Positions 19,501-28,121 of a DNA stretch of 64,000 nucleotides are shown here, piece after piece. The stretch spans positions 7,825 through 71,824 of the forward strand of contig JAFLCK010000027.1 of assembly GCA_017303615.1 (NCBI GenBank), given 5' to 3'. Under the pieces are notes generated by a model, which had not been told where the DNA came from, searched no databases, and worked only from the letters and a program-made list of their open reading frames with translations. The first letter of the stretch is position 1. Each line of letters begins with the position of its first letter. The position numbers and the translations under genes are program-made. The DNA is from Obscuribacter phosphatis_A. GTDB lineage: Bacteria > Cyanobacteriota > Vampirovibrionia > Obscuribacterales > Obscuribacteraceae.

Positions 19501-19694
19501 ATCTCGACGAGCTGAAGAATCGAGCTAAACGAGTGAGCAGTCTTTGCAAGCAGGTGAAGTTCTCTCGCAGTGGTAGAGGTGCTAAGTCTTCACCCCATGC
19601 AGCCTCTGATAAAGCCAAGAATGCTAAGAAAGCCAAGAAAGACGAAGACAAGTCTATGCAAGCGGTTGATTCAGCGGTAAGACGCAAACGGTGA
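16566..19694 (+). CDS. TgpA-like transglutaminase-fold membrane protein, catalytically degenerate
   Basis: About 1042 residues: a cluster of membrane segments (residues 10-235), then a long Lys/Ala/Glu-rich helix (about 265-420), an extracytoplasmic region, the transglutaminase core (about 735-830), a further membrane segment near 865-890, and a cytoplasmic tail with a DUF4129-like feel. The core aligns well with TgpA-type proteins, but the catalytic Cys is Ser764 (G-D-S-R-R-F-A-T-A, codon 18855-18857). The catalytic His of 'AHAWVE' is Leu808 (S-L-T-W-V-E, codon 18987-18989). Only the Asp of F-D-A-T-P remains. I use the ATG overlapping the DUF58 stop, with GGGAAGGAG upstream. The frame also opens eight codons earlier. 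Confidence 0.88.
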   Translation: MSQRELEAPEDSIPLRLIVFSMTFICIASSLVFINTSWGVSILLVTLSLIGSIVAYQNRNERQSWMQWVVLVGVLAVGANALNEFLHPVNSAADFWGPVVHFVAGIFALHTFDLKSRSDINLSALLGAIILCALSPIVRGIYFGMVVFSYISLGCAMLYFDCMSRTQHNWLTKPMLPAPLVRSDRKRRRSGSTALTMAALPLTALVVFLFVPRSDNLIDVIVSSFKNFNFKGLMRLLPDLNKKTEVKKNPYDPNSLKKIDLPNKELKPDNGKKEEKKSTVKPGQADAPKPDAKKEEERKKQEKAKAEKEKAEEEKSKKAAAKPPLTEAEKKKAEKEAKEKAKKDAEKNARKDAEKNAKTDAAAAVQKLQEEARRKAEAEALKKAKEAAKNASKNAGKNAQNKQAQKGKDGAGKAKPKPLTPLTPAQKDALYRDFKPELFPSQLNVDARHSDRLSELILFRVMSTRIFYPRLSAYDTFDGSTWTRSKESLSHKIVEIKTDAGPNSKPVLRDGVQLDANGQPLKELSAEEEADLELAREKFFKEEKEEAGFGPAESVHYLISKSDKSQYDLKQAQPFRVPKKMPYVDLTQSYEILMDIGNDLPSCWIPQSLGFSGSTAVIDDYGRVSFPEPIGKGAQYKMSSSWPVSDLTAMREAEPLNPQDEAALREKLANYLQLPEGLDPAVKQFGDTAIGGVGNWFAQAEKLCLAVRANSSLSNEDLDKVPPAAAPPTQESDAASETAPTEEVASPPSDKVYDFLFGRKAGDSRRFATALAVLCRQQGLPCRVVNGFQSGTFNKVNGTYEIHGSDSLTWVEVYIPDYGWISFDATPDGVLPDQKREEGYNLGTLIKALNEQLGLDEGEGITPKKVFAVTTFALSCLIALAGIIYGVIVLLRYLKNRKESYPRGPEWPVYKALMKDLKKAQLERETTESGKQYVSKVGEISKERREQGGTMPDELPQALGDFFEVYEAMFFGNKGSKENLDELKNRAKRVSSLCKQVKFSRSGRGAKSSPHAASDKAKNAKKAKKDEDKSMQAVDSAVRRKR

Positions 19695-19700
19695 GAATTT

Positions 19701-21071
19701 ATGAGTGATGCGGAGAACCTAGTTAGGCAAGCCCGAGCCAAGGGTGTAGAACTTGTGCGCTTTTATTTCTGCGATAGTTCTGGCATCTTAAGAGGTAAGG
19801 TTTCCAGTCTCAAAACCTTACCCGAGAGACTTGTATCCGGCATCGGTGTGGTCAAGGGTTCTATGGCTCAGAATTTGCTTGATCAACTACAGACTGATAC
19901 CGGTCTTGGTGCGGTGGGTGAGGTCAGGCTCATGCCTGACACTAATTCATTCACCGCCCTTCCCTACACCCAGGCCTCGGCAGCCATGTTCTGCCGCATG
20001 GAGGAACTGTCGGGTCAAGCCTGGTCGCATTGCAGTCGCAGTTTTCTGGAAAGACAGGTAGAGGAAGCTCGCAAGATGGGCTTTTCAGTTAAGGCTGCTT
20101 TCGAACCGGAGTTTATTGTCGGCGAACAGAAAGATGGTGAGTTTCGTCACATAGATAAAGGCTTGTGTTTTTCGAGCGAAAGTATGGACATGGCCGATGG
20201 TTTCATCACTGAAGTGGTGAGATTGCTGGCTTTGCAAGGTCTGGATCTGGAGCAGTATTATCCCGAGCTTGGACCCGGGCAGCATGAACTCAGTATTGCT
20301 CCCGCCTCGCCTCTTTCTGCTTGCGATCGATATTTGCTGCTCAAAGAAACCGTCAAGGCTTGTGCGACAAGCCGCGGACTGCATGCTACTTTTACACCCA
20401 AACGCAGCGTGGATGAAGCCGGCAACGGCTGTCACTTACATCTTTCACTATATGATGAAAGTGGACGCGTCAATCAGTTCTTTCACGCTGAAGCCGGCAA
20501 AGACAGTGCCTCGGGGCCAAGCGGTCTTTCCAAAACAGCCATGCACTTTATTGCCGGTGTGCACAGTCATCTAAAGGCTTTGGTCTCTTTGACCTGCCCT
20601 TCGGTTAATTCCTATAAAAGGCTTAGACCGCATTCTTGGAGTTCGGCTTTCACAGCCTGGGGTTATGAAAATCGAGAAGCCGCCATTAGAGTGCCCTCGG
20701 TTTATCGAGGTAGGGAAAGCGATTCCACCAATATAGAGATCAAATGTGTGGATAGCACCGCCAATCCATATTTGGCACTGGGGGCGATACTAGCCTGTGG
20801 CTTGGACGGGATCAAGCGCTTGGCTCTGCCGCCCGCACCAGTTGAGGTTGATCCTGCAGATCTTGATGATGCCGGGCAGAAATTTCATGGTGTCGAACCG
20901 CTGCCCCGCAGTCTTAATGAGGCTTTGACCGAGCTTGAAGCAGATCTGTTCTTGATGAATACACTCGGTAAGGAATTGGCTAACACTTACATCATCGTAA
21001 AGGCTTCAGAAGCAGCTGCCTTTGAAGACGACCCTGCCTTTAGTGATTCTGTGCACCGGGCCCGCTATTAG
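19701..21071 (+). CDS. Glutamine-synthetase-family ligase
   Basis: A 456-residue member of the glutamine synthetase superfamily with a beta-grasp N-terminus (R-F-Y-F-C-D-S-S-G-I-L-R-G) and an intact catalytic domain. Catalytic-domain motifs include E-P-E-F, P-G-Q-H-E-L, N-G-C-H-L-H-L-S-L for ATP/metal binding, S-V-N-S-Y-K-R-L, and E-N-R-E-A-A-I-R-V-P. Members join ammonia or an amine to glutamate (GlnA, PuuA, GlnT-type) in the cytoplasm. The next gene encodes an amidohydrolase 24 bases downstream. That is the same two domains fused in fungal FluG and plant nodulin/GS proteins, so I think gamma-glutamyl-amine metabolism is likelier than central ammonia assimilation. The start is 6 bases after the transglutaminase gene. 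Confidence 0.9.
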   Translation: MSDAENLVRQARAKGVELVRFYFCDSSGILRGKVSSLKTLPERLVSGIGVVKGSMAQNLLDQLQTDTGLGAVGEVRLMPDTNSFTALPYTQASAAMFCRMEELSGQAWSHCSRSFLERQVEEARKMGFSVKAAFEPEFIVGEQKDGEFRHIDKGLCFSSESMDMADGFITEVVRLLALQGLDLEQYYPELGPGQHELSIAPASPLSACDRYLLLKETVKACATSRGLHATFTPKRSVDEAGNGCHLHLSLYDESGRVNQFFHAEAGKDSASGPSGLSKTAMHFIAGVHSHLKALVSLTCPSVNSYKRLRPHSWSSAFTAWGYENREAAIRVPSVYRGRESDSTNIEIKCVDSTANPYLALGAILACGLDGIKRLALPPAPVEVDPADLDDAGQKFHGVEPLPRSLNEALTELEADLFLMNTLGKELANTYIIVKASEAAAFEDDPAFSDSVHRARY

Positions 21072-21095
21072 TGACTGACTTTATTAGGGCTATAG

Positions 21096-22223
21096 ATGAT
21101 TAGGGCTATAGATAACCATGCGCATAGCATCAGCTCAGATTATCTGAAAGTCTGCCCTGAGAAAGAGTTCTTCGCTTTTTTGACTGAGTCAAGCCAGCCC
21201 CGAATGAAAGAGATGGCTTGCCGTAGTCTTAATGCCGAACTGCTGAAAGCCGAACTTTACCGAAGCTTCAATGTCTCAGATTTTGATGAATATATGGCTT
21301 TGCGGGCAGGCTCTGCCCATGCTCATTTAAATCAGCTCTTTGACCTTGCCGGTCTCGACACTTTACTGATTGATGATGGATTCTCTCGTAGCTTTCTAAA
21401 TCTTGCGGCATTTTCTTCTATCTGTGGAACCCGCCGCATCTTTAGAGTTTTTAGGCTAGAGTCTCTATTTGAAGAAGCAGTTAAAGGCGAAGATACTCTT
21501 GCAGGCTGCCTTGCCTTGGTCAAAGCAAGACTCAGTCATCTTGGCAAAGAAGAGATAAAGACAGTTGCCCTCAAGTCAGTTTTAGCCTATCGCGGCGGGC
21601 TTTCTCTTTCTACCAAGTTGGCAGAACTTGAGAGCTTTGGCGAGCTCGCCTCTCTTTCTGAGGCTGAATATGCCAAGTTTAGGGGCATACTGCTCAAATC
21701 TGGGCGAATCGATTCGTCCCTAGCGCCTCTCTATTTGCTTCTTCTTGCCGAAGCCTTTCGCTTTGCCAGGGCTGAGCAATTGCCTGTGCAGATTCATTGC
21801 GGACTGGGGGACGATGATGCTCTTTTAGAAGAGTCCAATCCCTTGCGGCTGCAACCCTTTATCCGGGCCCTTTCGCGTCTGGAAAAGCTTCCCAAGCTGG
21901 TTCTTCTTCATACTTTCCCCTATGTAAAAGAAGCAGCCTATCTTGCTTCTATGTATGAAGAGATTTATTTCGACCTTTCTCTTTGTTCATTTCTTGCCGC
22001 ACCTGCTCTTGGTCAAGGTATCAAAGAAGCACTGGCCGTGGCGCCATATGAAAAGCTCTTGGCTGGTTCTGATGGGCATAGCCAGCCCGAGAGTCATTTC
22101 TGGGGGATGTTCAACTATAGGTCTGCGCTCGGTGAAGCCTTGCAGGGTTGTCAGGCGTCTTTGCGAGAAAAGATTACTGAGTCGGTGCTCTGCCAGAACG
22201 CTTCACTTCTGTATCGTATATAG
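21096..22223 (+). CDS. Amidohydrolase (FluG N-domain/nodulin type)
   Basis: A 375-residue TIM-barrel amidohydrolase of the amidohydrolase_2 kind. Metal-site motifs can be read: D-N-H-A-H-S at the N-terminus, Q-I-H-C-G-L-G-D (His on strand 5), L-L-H-T-F-P-Y (strand 6) and G-S-D-G-H-S (Asp on strand 8). It should be a cytosolic metal-dependent hydrolase or decarboxylase. The pairing with the upstream synthetase suggests it makes or consumes the same gamma-glutamyl compound. In fungi and plants the two are a single FluG-like polypeptide. Confidence 0.88.
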   Translation: MIRAIDNHAHSISSDYLKVCPEKEFFAFLTESSQPRMKEMACRSLNAELLKAELYRSFNVSDFDEYMALRAGSAHAHLNQLFDLAGLDTLLIDDGFSRSFLNLAAFSSICGTRRIFRVFRLESLFEEAVKGEDTLAGCLALVKARLSHLGKEEIKTVALKSVLAYRGGLSLSTKLAELESFGELASLSEAEYAKFRGILLKSGRIDSSLAPLYLLLLAEAFRFARAEQLPVQIHCGLGDDDALLEESNPLRLQPFIRALSRLEKLPKLVLLHTFPYVKEAAYLASMYEEIYFDLSLCSFLAAPALGQGIKEALAVAPYEKLLAGSDGHSQPESHFWGMFNYRSALGEALQGCQASLREKITESVLCQNASLLYRI

Positions 22224-22247
22224 CTGGCATGCCCTATAATTTAATCT

Positions 22248-24761
22248 ATGCAACCAGATCCTTCTAACAGTAGAAAAACGACTGAAATCAAGCGTTCCGA
22301 AGCCCTTGATGCGCTTGTCTCTTCCCACCATGAAACCAATGGTGATAATCAAAAGAGTGAACCCGCCGAGGGGCAGTCAAGAATGCAAAATCGCCAAGCC
22401 CAACCGGGCGATTTTGCTGCAATAGCAGAGAGCGGACAGGCATCAGACAAAATTAATACGACAGCTGCGCCCCCTGGCGCTTTGCCCGAACCTGCCATAG
22501 AAAGGCTGGCTGAGGCTCTTAATGCTGCCGTCAATGCCGGCATATCGACCATGCCTCAAAATACTTTGCCGCCGTCTTCGGTCTATTCCAGCTTGATACC
22601 AGCCAACCAACTCACTGAACCACCCCATCTGGCAGTGACTGCTCCCAGCGAGCCGATAGTGCTCAGCGATAGTCGTTATTACATCAATCGCGAGCTTTCG
22701 CTTTTGGCTTTTCAGTGGCGTGTCTTAGAAGAAGCAATGGATGCGAGCAACCCCTTGCTGGAGCGCTTTCGTTATCTTTCTATCGTCGGCTCCAACCTTG
22801 ATGAATTTTTCATGGTGCGGGTGGCCGGTTTAAAGAGACAGATTGAGTCTGGTGTCTTCACCACTGGTTTAGATGGTCTTACTCCATCTGAACAGCTTGA
22901 TGCAGTCAGTTCGGAAGTGACTAGATTGCTTGCCACCGCCCATGATTGCCTAACCGGCAATCTTATTCCGGAGCTGAAGAATAAAGGAATAAACCTGACA
23001 AGCTTTGAAGAGTTGCCTGAAGAAGAAAAGGAACTGGCTCGCGATTATTTCGAGAAGAAGATCTTCCCGGTTCTAACTCCTTTGGCTTTTGATCCCGGAC
23101 ACCCTTTTCCGCATATCTCCAATTTGTCTCTCAATTTAGCGGTACTGATTCGCGATCATCGCGGCGAAGAACGCTTTGCCCGTCTGAAGATTCCAGACAG
23201 CCTGCCTCAGCTTGTGCCTGTGGTCAAGCAAGAGCCTCCCAGTCAACGCTCCTCTCGCATACAGTGCTGTCCCAACACTTTTGTCTGGTTGGATGATCTG
23301 ATTCGGGCTAATTTAGGTAGTCTCTTTCCAGGCATGACTGTGCTTGAATCTTATCCATTTCATGTCACCCGTGATGCCGAGGTCGAAATTCAAGAATGGG
23401 AAGCCGGCGACTTGCTGGAGACCACCGAAGAAGGTGTTAAGCAAAGGCGCTTTGGTGATGTGGTACGGCTTTCGGTGCACCATGCCATGCCGGCTCATAT
23501 ACTCGAGATTTTGATGAGCAATCTGCAAATTGAGCCCTATGACGTCTATCTGGTTGAAGGGCGAATCTCTTTGAGTTCGCTCAAATTTGTCTCTGGCATA
23601 GACCGGCATGATTTGAAGTTTCCTAGTTTTGTGCCGGCTATTCCTCAGCCTTTAGATCCTGAGCTCTTGGAAAATGAAGAAGATTTTTTCGCTGCGGTCT
23701 CCAGGCGCGATATTGTCCTCCATCATCCCTATGATTCATTTCAGCCGGTGGTTAATTTCCTCAATACAGCTGCGCGTGATCCCAATGTTCTAGCCATCAA
23801 AGCTACCCTCTATCGAGTCGGCAAAAACTCGCCTGTGGTCGAAGCTCTGTTGAAAGCGCAAGAGAACGGCAAGCAAGTGGCTGTCTTGGTCGAACTGAAG
23901 GCGCGCTTTGACGAAGAGAGTAATATTGAATGGGCCAAGGCTCTTGAAAGTCAGGGCGTGCATGTTGTTTATGGCTTGCTCGGTCTGAAGATTCACTCGA
24001 AGGTGGCTCTGGTAGTGCGCAAAGAAGGCGATACCATCAAGCGCTATGTGCACCTCGGTACAGGCAATTACAATGCAGTTACCGCGCATCTATATACAGA
24101 TGTTGGACTGCTTACCGCCGACGAGAATGTCGCCTCAGATGTCTCCGACCTCTTTAACTATCTCACCGGTTATTCCGCCAAGCGTGACTACAAGCGGCTT
24201 TTAGTTGCTCCAATTAATTTGCGCGATCGCTTTGAGTATCTGATCAAGAGAGAAATAGAGCAGACTCGCAAGGGCGAGAAAGGGCGCATCATTTTGAAGA
24301 TGAATGCTCTAGTGGACGAGCGCATCATTCAGTTGCTCTACGAAGCCTCTCAAGCCGGCGTTAAGGTCGACTTGATGGTGCGCGGTATTTGTTGTTTGAG
24401 ACCAGGTATACCAGGGGTTTCAGAGAATATCAGAGTGATTTCGGTGGTTGGCCGTTTCCTTGAGCACAGCCGCATCTATTATTTTAGAAATGGTGGACAG
24501 GAAGAAATTTATTGCGGTAGCGCCGATATGATGCCGCGCAATCTCAATCGCCGAGTCGAAGTTGTTTTCCCAGTTCTTGATGAGCGACTGGCTCGCTATC
24601 TGAAAGATGCCGTGCTCAAGACTTATCTGGTAGACACAGCCAAGGCTAGAGAGATGAAAGCCGACGGATCATATGTGCGTCTTTCTGCTCATGCAGGCGA
24701 ACCCTTTAGCTGTCAGCAATGGTTTTTAGCCAATGCCGCCTCGGGTAAAGTGAGATATTAA
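22248..24761 (+). CDS. ppk1: Polyphosphate kinase 1
   Basis: An 837-residue PPK1, which reversibly polymerises the gamma-phosphate of ATP into polyphosphate. The family core begins near residue 140 (S-R-Y-Y-I-N-R-E-L-S, S-N-L-D-E-F-F-M-V-R-V-A-G-L). The phospho-accepting His is in L-K-I-H-S-K-V (His583). The second active-site His is in L-E-H-S-R-I-Y-Y-F (His740), and the acid/base C-terminal domain is complete. The first 140 residues are a Pro/Ala/Ser-rich, low-complexity extension absent from typical enzymes of about 700 residues. The ATG at 22248 is the first in frame; a shorter start near the core is possible. The stop overlaps the photolyase frame. Confidence 0.95.
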   Translation: MQPDPSNSRKTTEIKRSEALDALVSSHHETNGDNQKSEPAEGQSRMQNRQAQPGDFAAIAESGQASDKINTTAAPPGALPEPAIERLAEALNAAVNAGISTMPQNTLPPSSVYSSLIPANQLTEPPHLAVTAPSEPIVLSDSRYYINRELSLLAFQWRVLEEAMDASNPLLERFRYLSIVGSNLDEFFMVRVAGLKRQIESGVFTTGLDGLTPSEQLDAVSSEVTRLLATAHDCLTGNLIPELKNKGINLTSFEELPEEEKELARDYFEKKIFPVLTPLAFDPGHPFPHISNLSLNLAVLIRDHRGEERFARLKIPDSLPQLVPVVKQEPPSQRSSRIQCCPNTFVWLDDLIRANLGSLFPGMTVLESYPFHVTRDAEVEIQEWEAGDLLETTEEGVKQRRFGDVVRLSVHHAMPAHILEILMSNLQIEPYDVYLVEGRISLSSLKFVSGIDRHDLKFPSFVPAIPQPLDPELLENEEDFFAAVSRRDIVLHHPYDSFQPVVNFLNTAARDPNVLAIKATLYRVGKNSPVVEALLKAQENGKQVAVLVELKARFDEESNIEWAKALESQGVHVVYGLLGLKIHSKVALVVRKEGDTIKRYVHLGTGNYNAVTAHLYTDVGLLTADENVASDVSDLFNYLTGYSAKRDYKRLLVAPINLRDRFEYLIKREIEQTRKGEKGRIILKMNALVDERIIQLLYEASQAGVKVDLMVRGICCLRPGIPGVSENIRVISVVGRFLEHSRIYYFRNGGQEEIYCGSADMMPRNLNRRVEVVFPVLDERLARYLKDAVLKTYLVDTAKAREMKADGSYVRLSAHAGEPFSCQQWFLANAASGKVRY

Positions 24762-26193
24762 CAAGGTCACCCTGGTCTGGTTCAAGAAAGATTTGCGCGT
24801 CGACGATCACGCGCCTCTTGCCCTCAGTGCCGATGATCTTTGTCTGCCTGTTTATGTTTTTGAACCGGCGGTTATGCAAGCTCATGATTTCGATGCTTCG
24901 CACCAGCGCTTTATCAACCAATCTCTGCTTGAACTAGATGCCGCCCTCAGGCAGAGAGGGGCGCAGTTATTGCTTCTTAGCGGTAATGTTCCTGAGGTTT
25001 TTGAGAAGCTACACGAGGCGTTTCCCTTTAGCCGCATAGTCAGTCACGAAGAGACTGGTAATGCCATAACTTACAAGCGAGACTTGGCCTTAAAAGAATG
25101 GACCAGAAGGAAAGGAGTAGAATGGCTTGAGTATGCTCAGACAGGTGTGGTCAGGAGACTGAAAAATCGTGACCATTGGGCCGGTAAATGGCTTGAGCGC
25201 ATGACTAAACCAATTATCGAAGCTCCGCCTCGACTAGTTTTACCGCCGCATATAGGTGACTTCAGCTTCAGTCTGATGCCGCATGTGGTGAGCGACAAAG
25301 TTACTCAGCCAGGCGGCGAGTCTAAGGCCAAAGAAACCCTAGCAAGCTTTCTTTCTAGTCGAGGGCGAAATTATCAAAAGGAGATGTCTTCACCGGTGAC
25401 TGCAGAGGCTAGCTGTAGTCGTTTGAGCCCTTATATAACCTGGGGAAACATTTCACTAAAGAGGGTCTATCAAGCTTCCAGGCAGGTCAAGAGAGCCGAT
25501 TGGCAGCCATCAATGCGATCTTTCCAGAGTCGTCTTTGGTGGCATTGCCATTTTATGCAGAAACTGGAAGACGAGCCTGAGATAGAGTTTCACAATTTTA
25601 GTAGAGCTTATGACGGCTTGAGAGAGGACGAGTTCAACTCCGTCTATTTTCAGGCTTGGTGTGAAGGTATGACCGGTTATCCTTTTGTGGACGCTTGTAT
25701 GCGAGCCCTGCATCAGACAAGTTGGCTAAACTTTAGAATGCGAGCCATGCTTGTTTCCTTTGCCGCCTATCATCTCTGGCTGCATTGGAAGCCATGTGCC
25801 GATTTTCTTGCCAGGCATTTCCTCGACTATGAACCCGGCATTCACTATAGTCAATTTCAAATGCAGTCTGGAGTGACCGGTATCAATACAGTTCGTATCT
25901 ATTCTCCGGCCAAGCAGGCAACCGAACAAGACCCCCAAGGGCACTTCATCAGACAATATGTGCCTGAACTGGCCAATCTGCCCGCCCAATATTTGGCTCG
26001 TCCCGAGCTAACACCGCCCTTGGTGCAGCAGCTTTATGGAGTGCGCATCGGGGTTGATTATCCTGAGCCGATAGTGGATGAGAAAGTCGCCTTAAATAGA
26101 GCAAAAGAAAGAATCTTTACCGTGCGGAAAACGGCTTTTGCCATGGCTGAGGCCGACAGGGTGCAAGCCAAGCATGGCAGTCGACGTACCTAA
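24757..26193 (+). CDS. Cryptochrome/DNA photolyase family protein
   Basis: About 478 residues: an N-terminal alpha/beta photolyase domain, then the helical FAD-binding domain with S-R-L-S-P-Y-I-T-W-G-N, F-Q-S-R-L-W-W-H-C-H-F and G-Y-P-F-V-D-A-C-M-R-A-L. It uses light to repair pyrimidine dimers or acts as a photoreceptor. The first beta strand (V-T-L-V-W-F-K-K-D-L-R) is encoded upstream of the first ordinary start (TTG, 24793). The frame is closed by a stop at 24751, so the natural start must be ATT at 24757 (overlapping the ppk1 stop) or CTG at 24772. I give 24757. It is probably translationally coupled to ppk1. Confidence 0.88.
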   Translation: MNKVTLVWFKKDLRVDDHAPLALSADDLCLPVYVFEPAVMQAHDFDASHQRFINQSLLELDAALRQRGAQLLLLSGNVPEVFEKLHEAFPFSRIVSHEETGNAITYKRDLALKEWTRRKGVEWLEYAQTGVVRRLKNRDHWAGKWLERMTKPIIEAPPRLVLPPHIGDFSFSLMPHVVSDKVTQPGGESKAKETLASFLSSRGRNYQKEMSSPVTAEASCSRLSPYITWGNISLKRVYQASRQVKRADWQPSMRSFQSRLWWHCHFMQKLEDEPEIEFHNFSRAYDGLREDEFNSVYFQAWCEGMTGYPFVDACMRALHQTSWLNFRMRAMLVSFAAYHLWLHWKPCADFLARHFLDYEPGIHYSQFQMQSGVTGINTVRIYSPAKQATEQDPQGHFIRQYVPELANLPAQYLARPELTPPLVQQLYGVRIGVDYPEPIVDEKVALNRAKERIFTVRKTAFAMAEADRVQAKHGSRRT

Positions 26194-27294
26194 TTATTTT
26201 CCAAAAAGCCTTTTAAAGTAGCCGAAAATTTGTCTGAAGAGATTTCTTTTTGTTGTCTTCTCTGGCGCTTGCGCTTTTGCTTGGGGACGATTTTGGCTTT
26301 CGTAGGCAGCATCGGCGGCGGCGGCTCTTCTGGCCTTTTCAGCCTGGCTGGTACCGTCGTTGGCTAACTTGCGCAGGGTGGAAAAATCGCGCTGAGTAGT
26401 TTGGTCTACTTGCGGGACTTCAAATTCTCTAGCACTCATAGCCGAAGAGCGCACAGGCGGTGCCGGTGGATTAGCTATTTGCGGTGTGACGAAACTGCCG
26501 TCTAGTGCTTTTGTCGGTCTGTTATCAGAAGTCTGGGTCTCTCTATTTTGGATTTCTCTATTTTCGATTTCTTTATTTAAGGTCTCGTAGGCTGCCCCAA
26601 TCTGATTGTTTCTTGAGTCTTCTTTAATAGGTTCTGGAGTAGGTTCTGGAATCTCGACCGCAAGAACAGGCTTTTTCAGACAGGCAGTGTAGAGACCTCT
26701 TCTTTTTCCTGATGTGCCTCTGATCTTAATAACTGCTTCTTCATTTTCTTCTTGGTTGCTTGGCTGGTTTTGTTCATGCTTGGTTAGGTCTTGCACTTTG
26801 CTCTCTGGTTGAGCAAGCAAGTCGGCCAAGCCATTGCCTTGCTTAGCAATAGCCATTCCAGCCTCATCGTCGGCTAATAGTCTTGAAAAAAGAGACCCGG
26901 TCTTGAGTTCTTGGGTTGAGCGTCGCTTACTGAGTAGGGCGCCAAAACCTTTCAGAGCAGTCCCTTCTCTTTCTTGTGCCGCCTCTCTTTCCGATTCTTG
27001 CTGTTCCCTCTCTTCTCTTTTCTTGAGGGCTTCGCTTGGAGACTTTTGAGCTTCCTTCTTATCTTTTTCGGGACCAGAGTCAACACCGGTTTCGGAGAAG
27101 GTCGAAACAAAGTCATCGCTGACTCGGTCGATCATGCGGGTCATAGCGCGGCGCTTGTTGCGGTCATACTGCGAACGCTTTTTCGACTCTAGCTGAGCCC
27201 CTTGATTTAGCGATTCAGCCTTGCCAACACGGGCTTCAAGGCTTGCAGCTTGGTCATTTTCAAGGGCGGATTTGTCTTCGGGAGCCATAGTCAA
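26194..27294 (-). CDS. Charged, disordered hypothetical protein
   Basis: A 366-residue hydrophilic protein rich in Glu, Lys, Gln and Arg with no signal peptide or membrane segment. There is a coiled-coil-like stretch around residues 85-115 and long disordered stretches. A basic amphipathic C-terminus (K-R-N-L-F-R-Q-I-F-G-Y-F-K-R-L-F-G-K) could bind membrane. Its stop abuts that of the convergent photolyase gene with no gap. No family recognised. The first ATG is at 27294 and a second is two codons in. Confidence 0.7.
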   Translation of the reverse strand: MTMAPEDKSALENDQAASLEARVGKAESLNQGAQLESKKRSQYDRNKRRAMTRMIDRVSDDFVSTFSETGVDSGPEKDKKEAQKSPSEALKKREEREQQESEREAAQEREGTALKGFGALLSKRRSTQELKTGSLFSRLLADDEAGMAIAKQGNGLADLLAQPESKVQDLTKHEQNQPSNQEENEEAVIKIRGTSGKRRGLYTACLKKPVLAVEIPEPTPEPIKEDSRNNQIGAAYETLNKEIENREIQNRETQTSDNRPTKALDGSFVTPQIANPPAPPVRSSAMSAREFEVPQVDQTTQRDFSTLRKLANDGTSQAEKARRAAAADAAYESQNRPQAKAQAPEKTTKRNLFRQIFGYFKRLFGK

Positions 27295-27367
27295 ATACTC
27301 ATTGCCGGGACTATTACTTTAAACCACTATATTTTGGTTTTACCCGCAAACCACTAAATTAGGAGGA

Positions 27368-28075
27368 TTATTCAAATTCTATTCCCGATAGGGCTGCCGC
27401 TTTTTCGTCTGAAACCAACATATAGCCTCGATTTCGCACGGTTCTGACCAAACTGCCCTCTTTCAAGCCAAGACTCTTTCTTAGAAGCTTAAAATGAGCT
27501 CTGACCGTGTCTGTAGAGACCATGGCATCGTCTAGCCAGACTCTTTCTAGAATGGCGTCGGCTGAATAAACCTGATTGGGGTGCCGCATCAAGAATTCAA
27601 GCAGGCTATAGACTTTGGGACGCAGCTTTACTTCCTTACCACCTTTTGTGACTGTGCAACTGGCCGGGTCAAGGCAAATATCTGCTACTTCCAGCACTGA
27701 CGAAGCAAGAGAGGATGGGCGCCGCAGCAGGGCTCTGATTCGAGCTTGCAACTCTCGGTGCTCGAAGGGCTTTGTCAGATAGTCATCGGCGCCAGCGTCC
27801 AATCCGCGCTCCTTATCTTCAAGCAAGGTCTTAGCCGTAAGCAAAAGCACCGGCAACTTACCGCCCGATTGTCTATAAGAGGTGAGCACTTCCAGACCAG
27901 TCATGCCGGGCATCATCCAATCTAATATGATCAGGTCGTATTTGTTGATTACCAGGTTGTCGAGAGCCTGGCGTCCGTCGCTAGCCACTTGCACCATGTG
28001 TCCCTGAGCTTGCAGTCCGAACCTGGTTACTTCGGCCAGGGAGGCGTCGTCTTCTACTAAGAGTATCTTTGCCAT
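27368..28075 (-). CDS. OmpR/PhoB-family response regulator
   Basis: A 235-residue two-domain regulator. The receiver domain has E-D-D (8-10), the phospho-acceptor Asp52 in L-I-I-L-D-W-M-M-P and the conserved Lys in L-L-T-A-K. A winged-helix DNA-binding domain follows, ending V-R-T-V-R-N-R-G-Y-M-L. All key residues are present, so it should be a phosphorylation-controlled transcription factor. It is divergent from the epimerase-like gene. The histidine kinase at 29137 is the nearest candidate partner, which is an inference from proximity only. Confidence 0.93.
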   Translation of the reverse strand: MAKILLVEDDASLAEVTRFGLQAQGHMVQVASDGRQALDNLVINKYDLIILDWMMPGMTGLEVLTSYRQSGGKLPVLLLTAKTLLEDKERGLDAGADDYLTKPFEHRELQARIRALLRRPSSLASSVLEVADICLDPASCTVTKGGKEVKLRPKVYSLLEFLMRHPNQVYSADAILERVWLDDAMVSTDTVRAHFKLLRKSLGLKEGSLVRTVRNRGYMLVSDEKAAALSGIEFE

Positions 28076-28121
28076 CTAATTTCAACATTGAAGGAACAAC
28101 AGTCTATTTTACCGCTACCAC

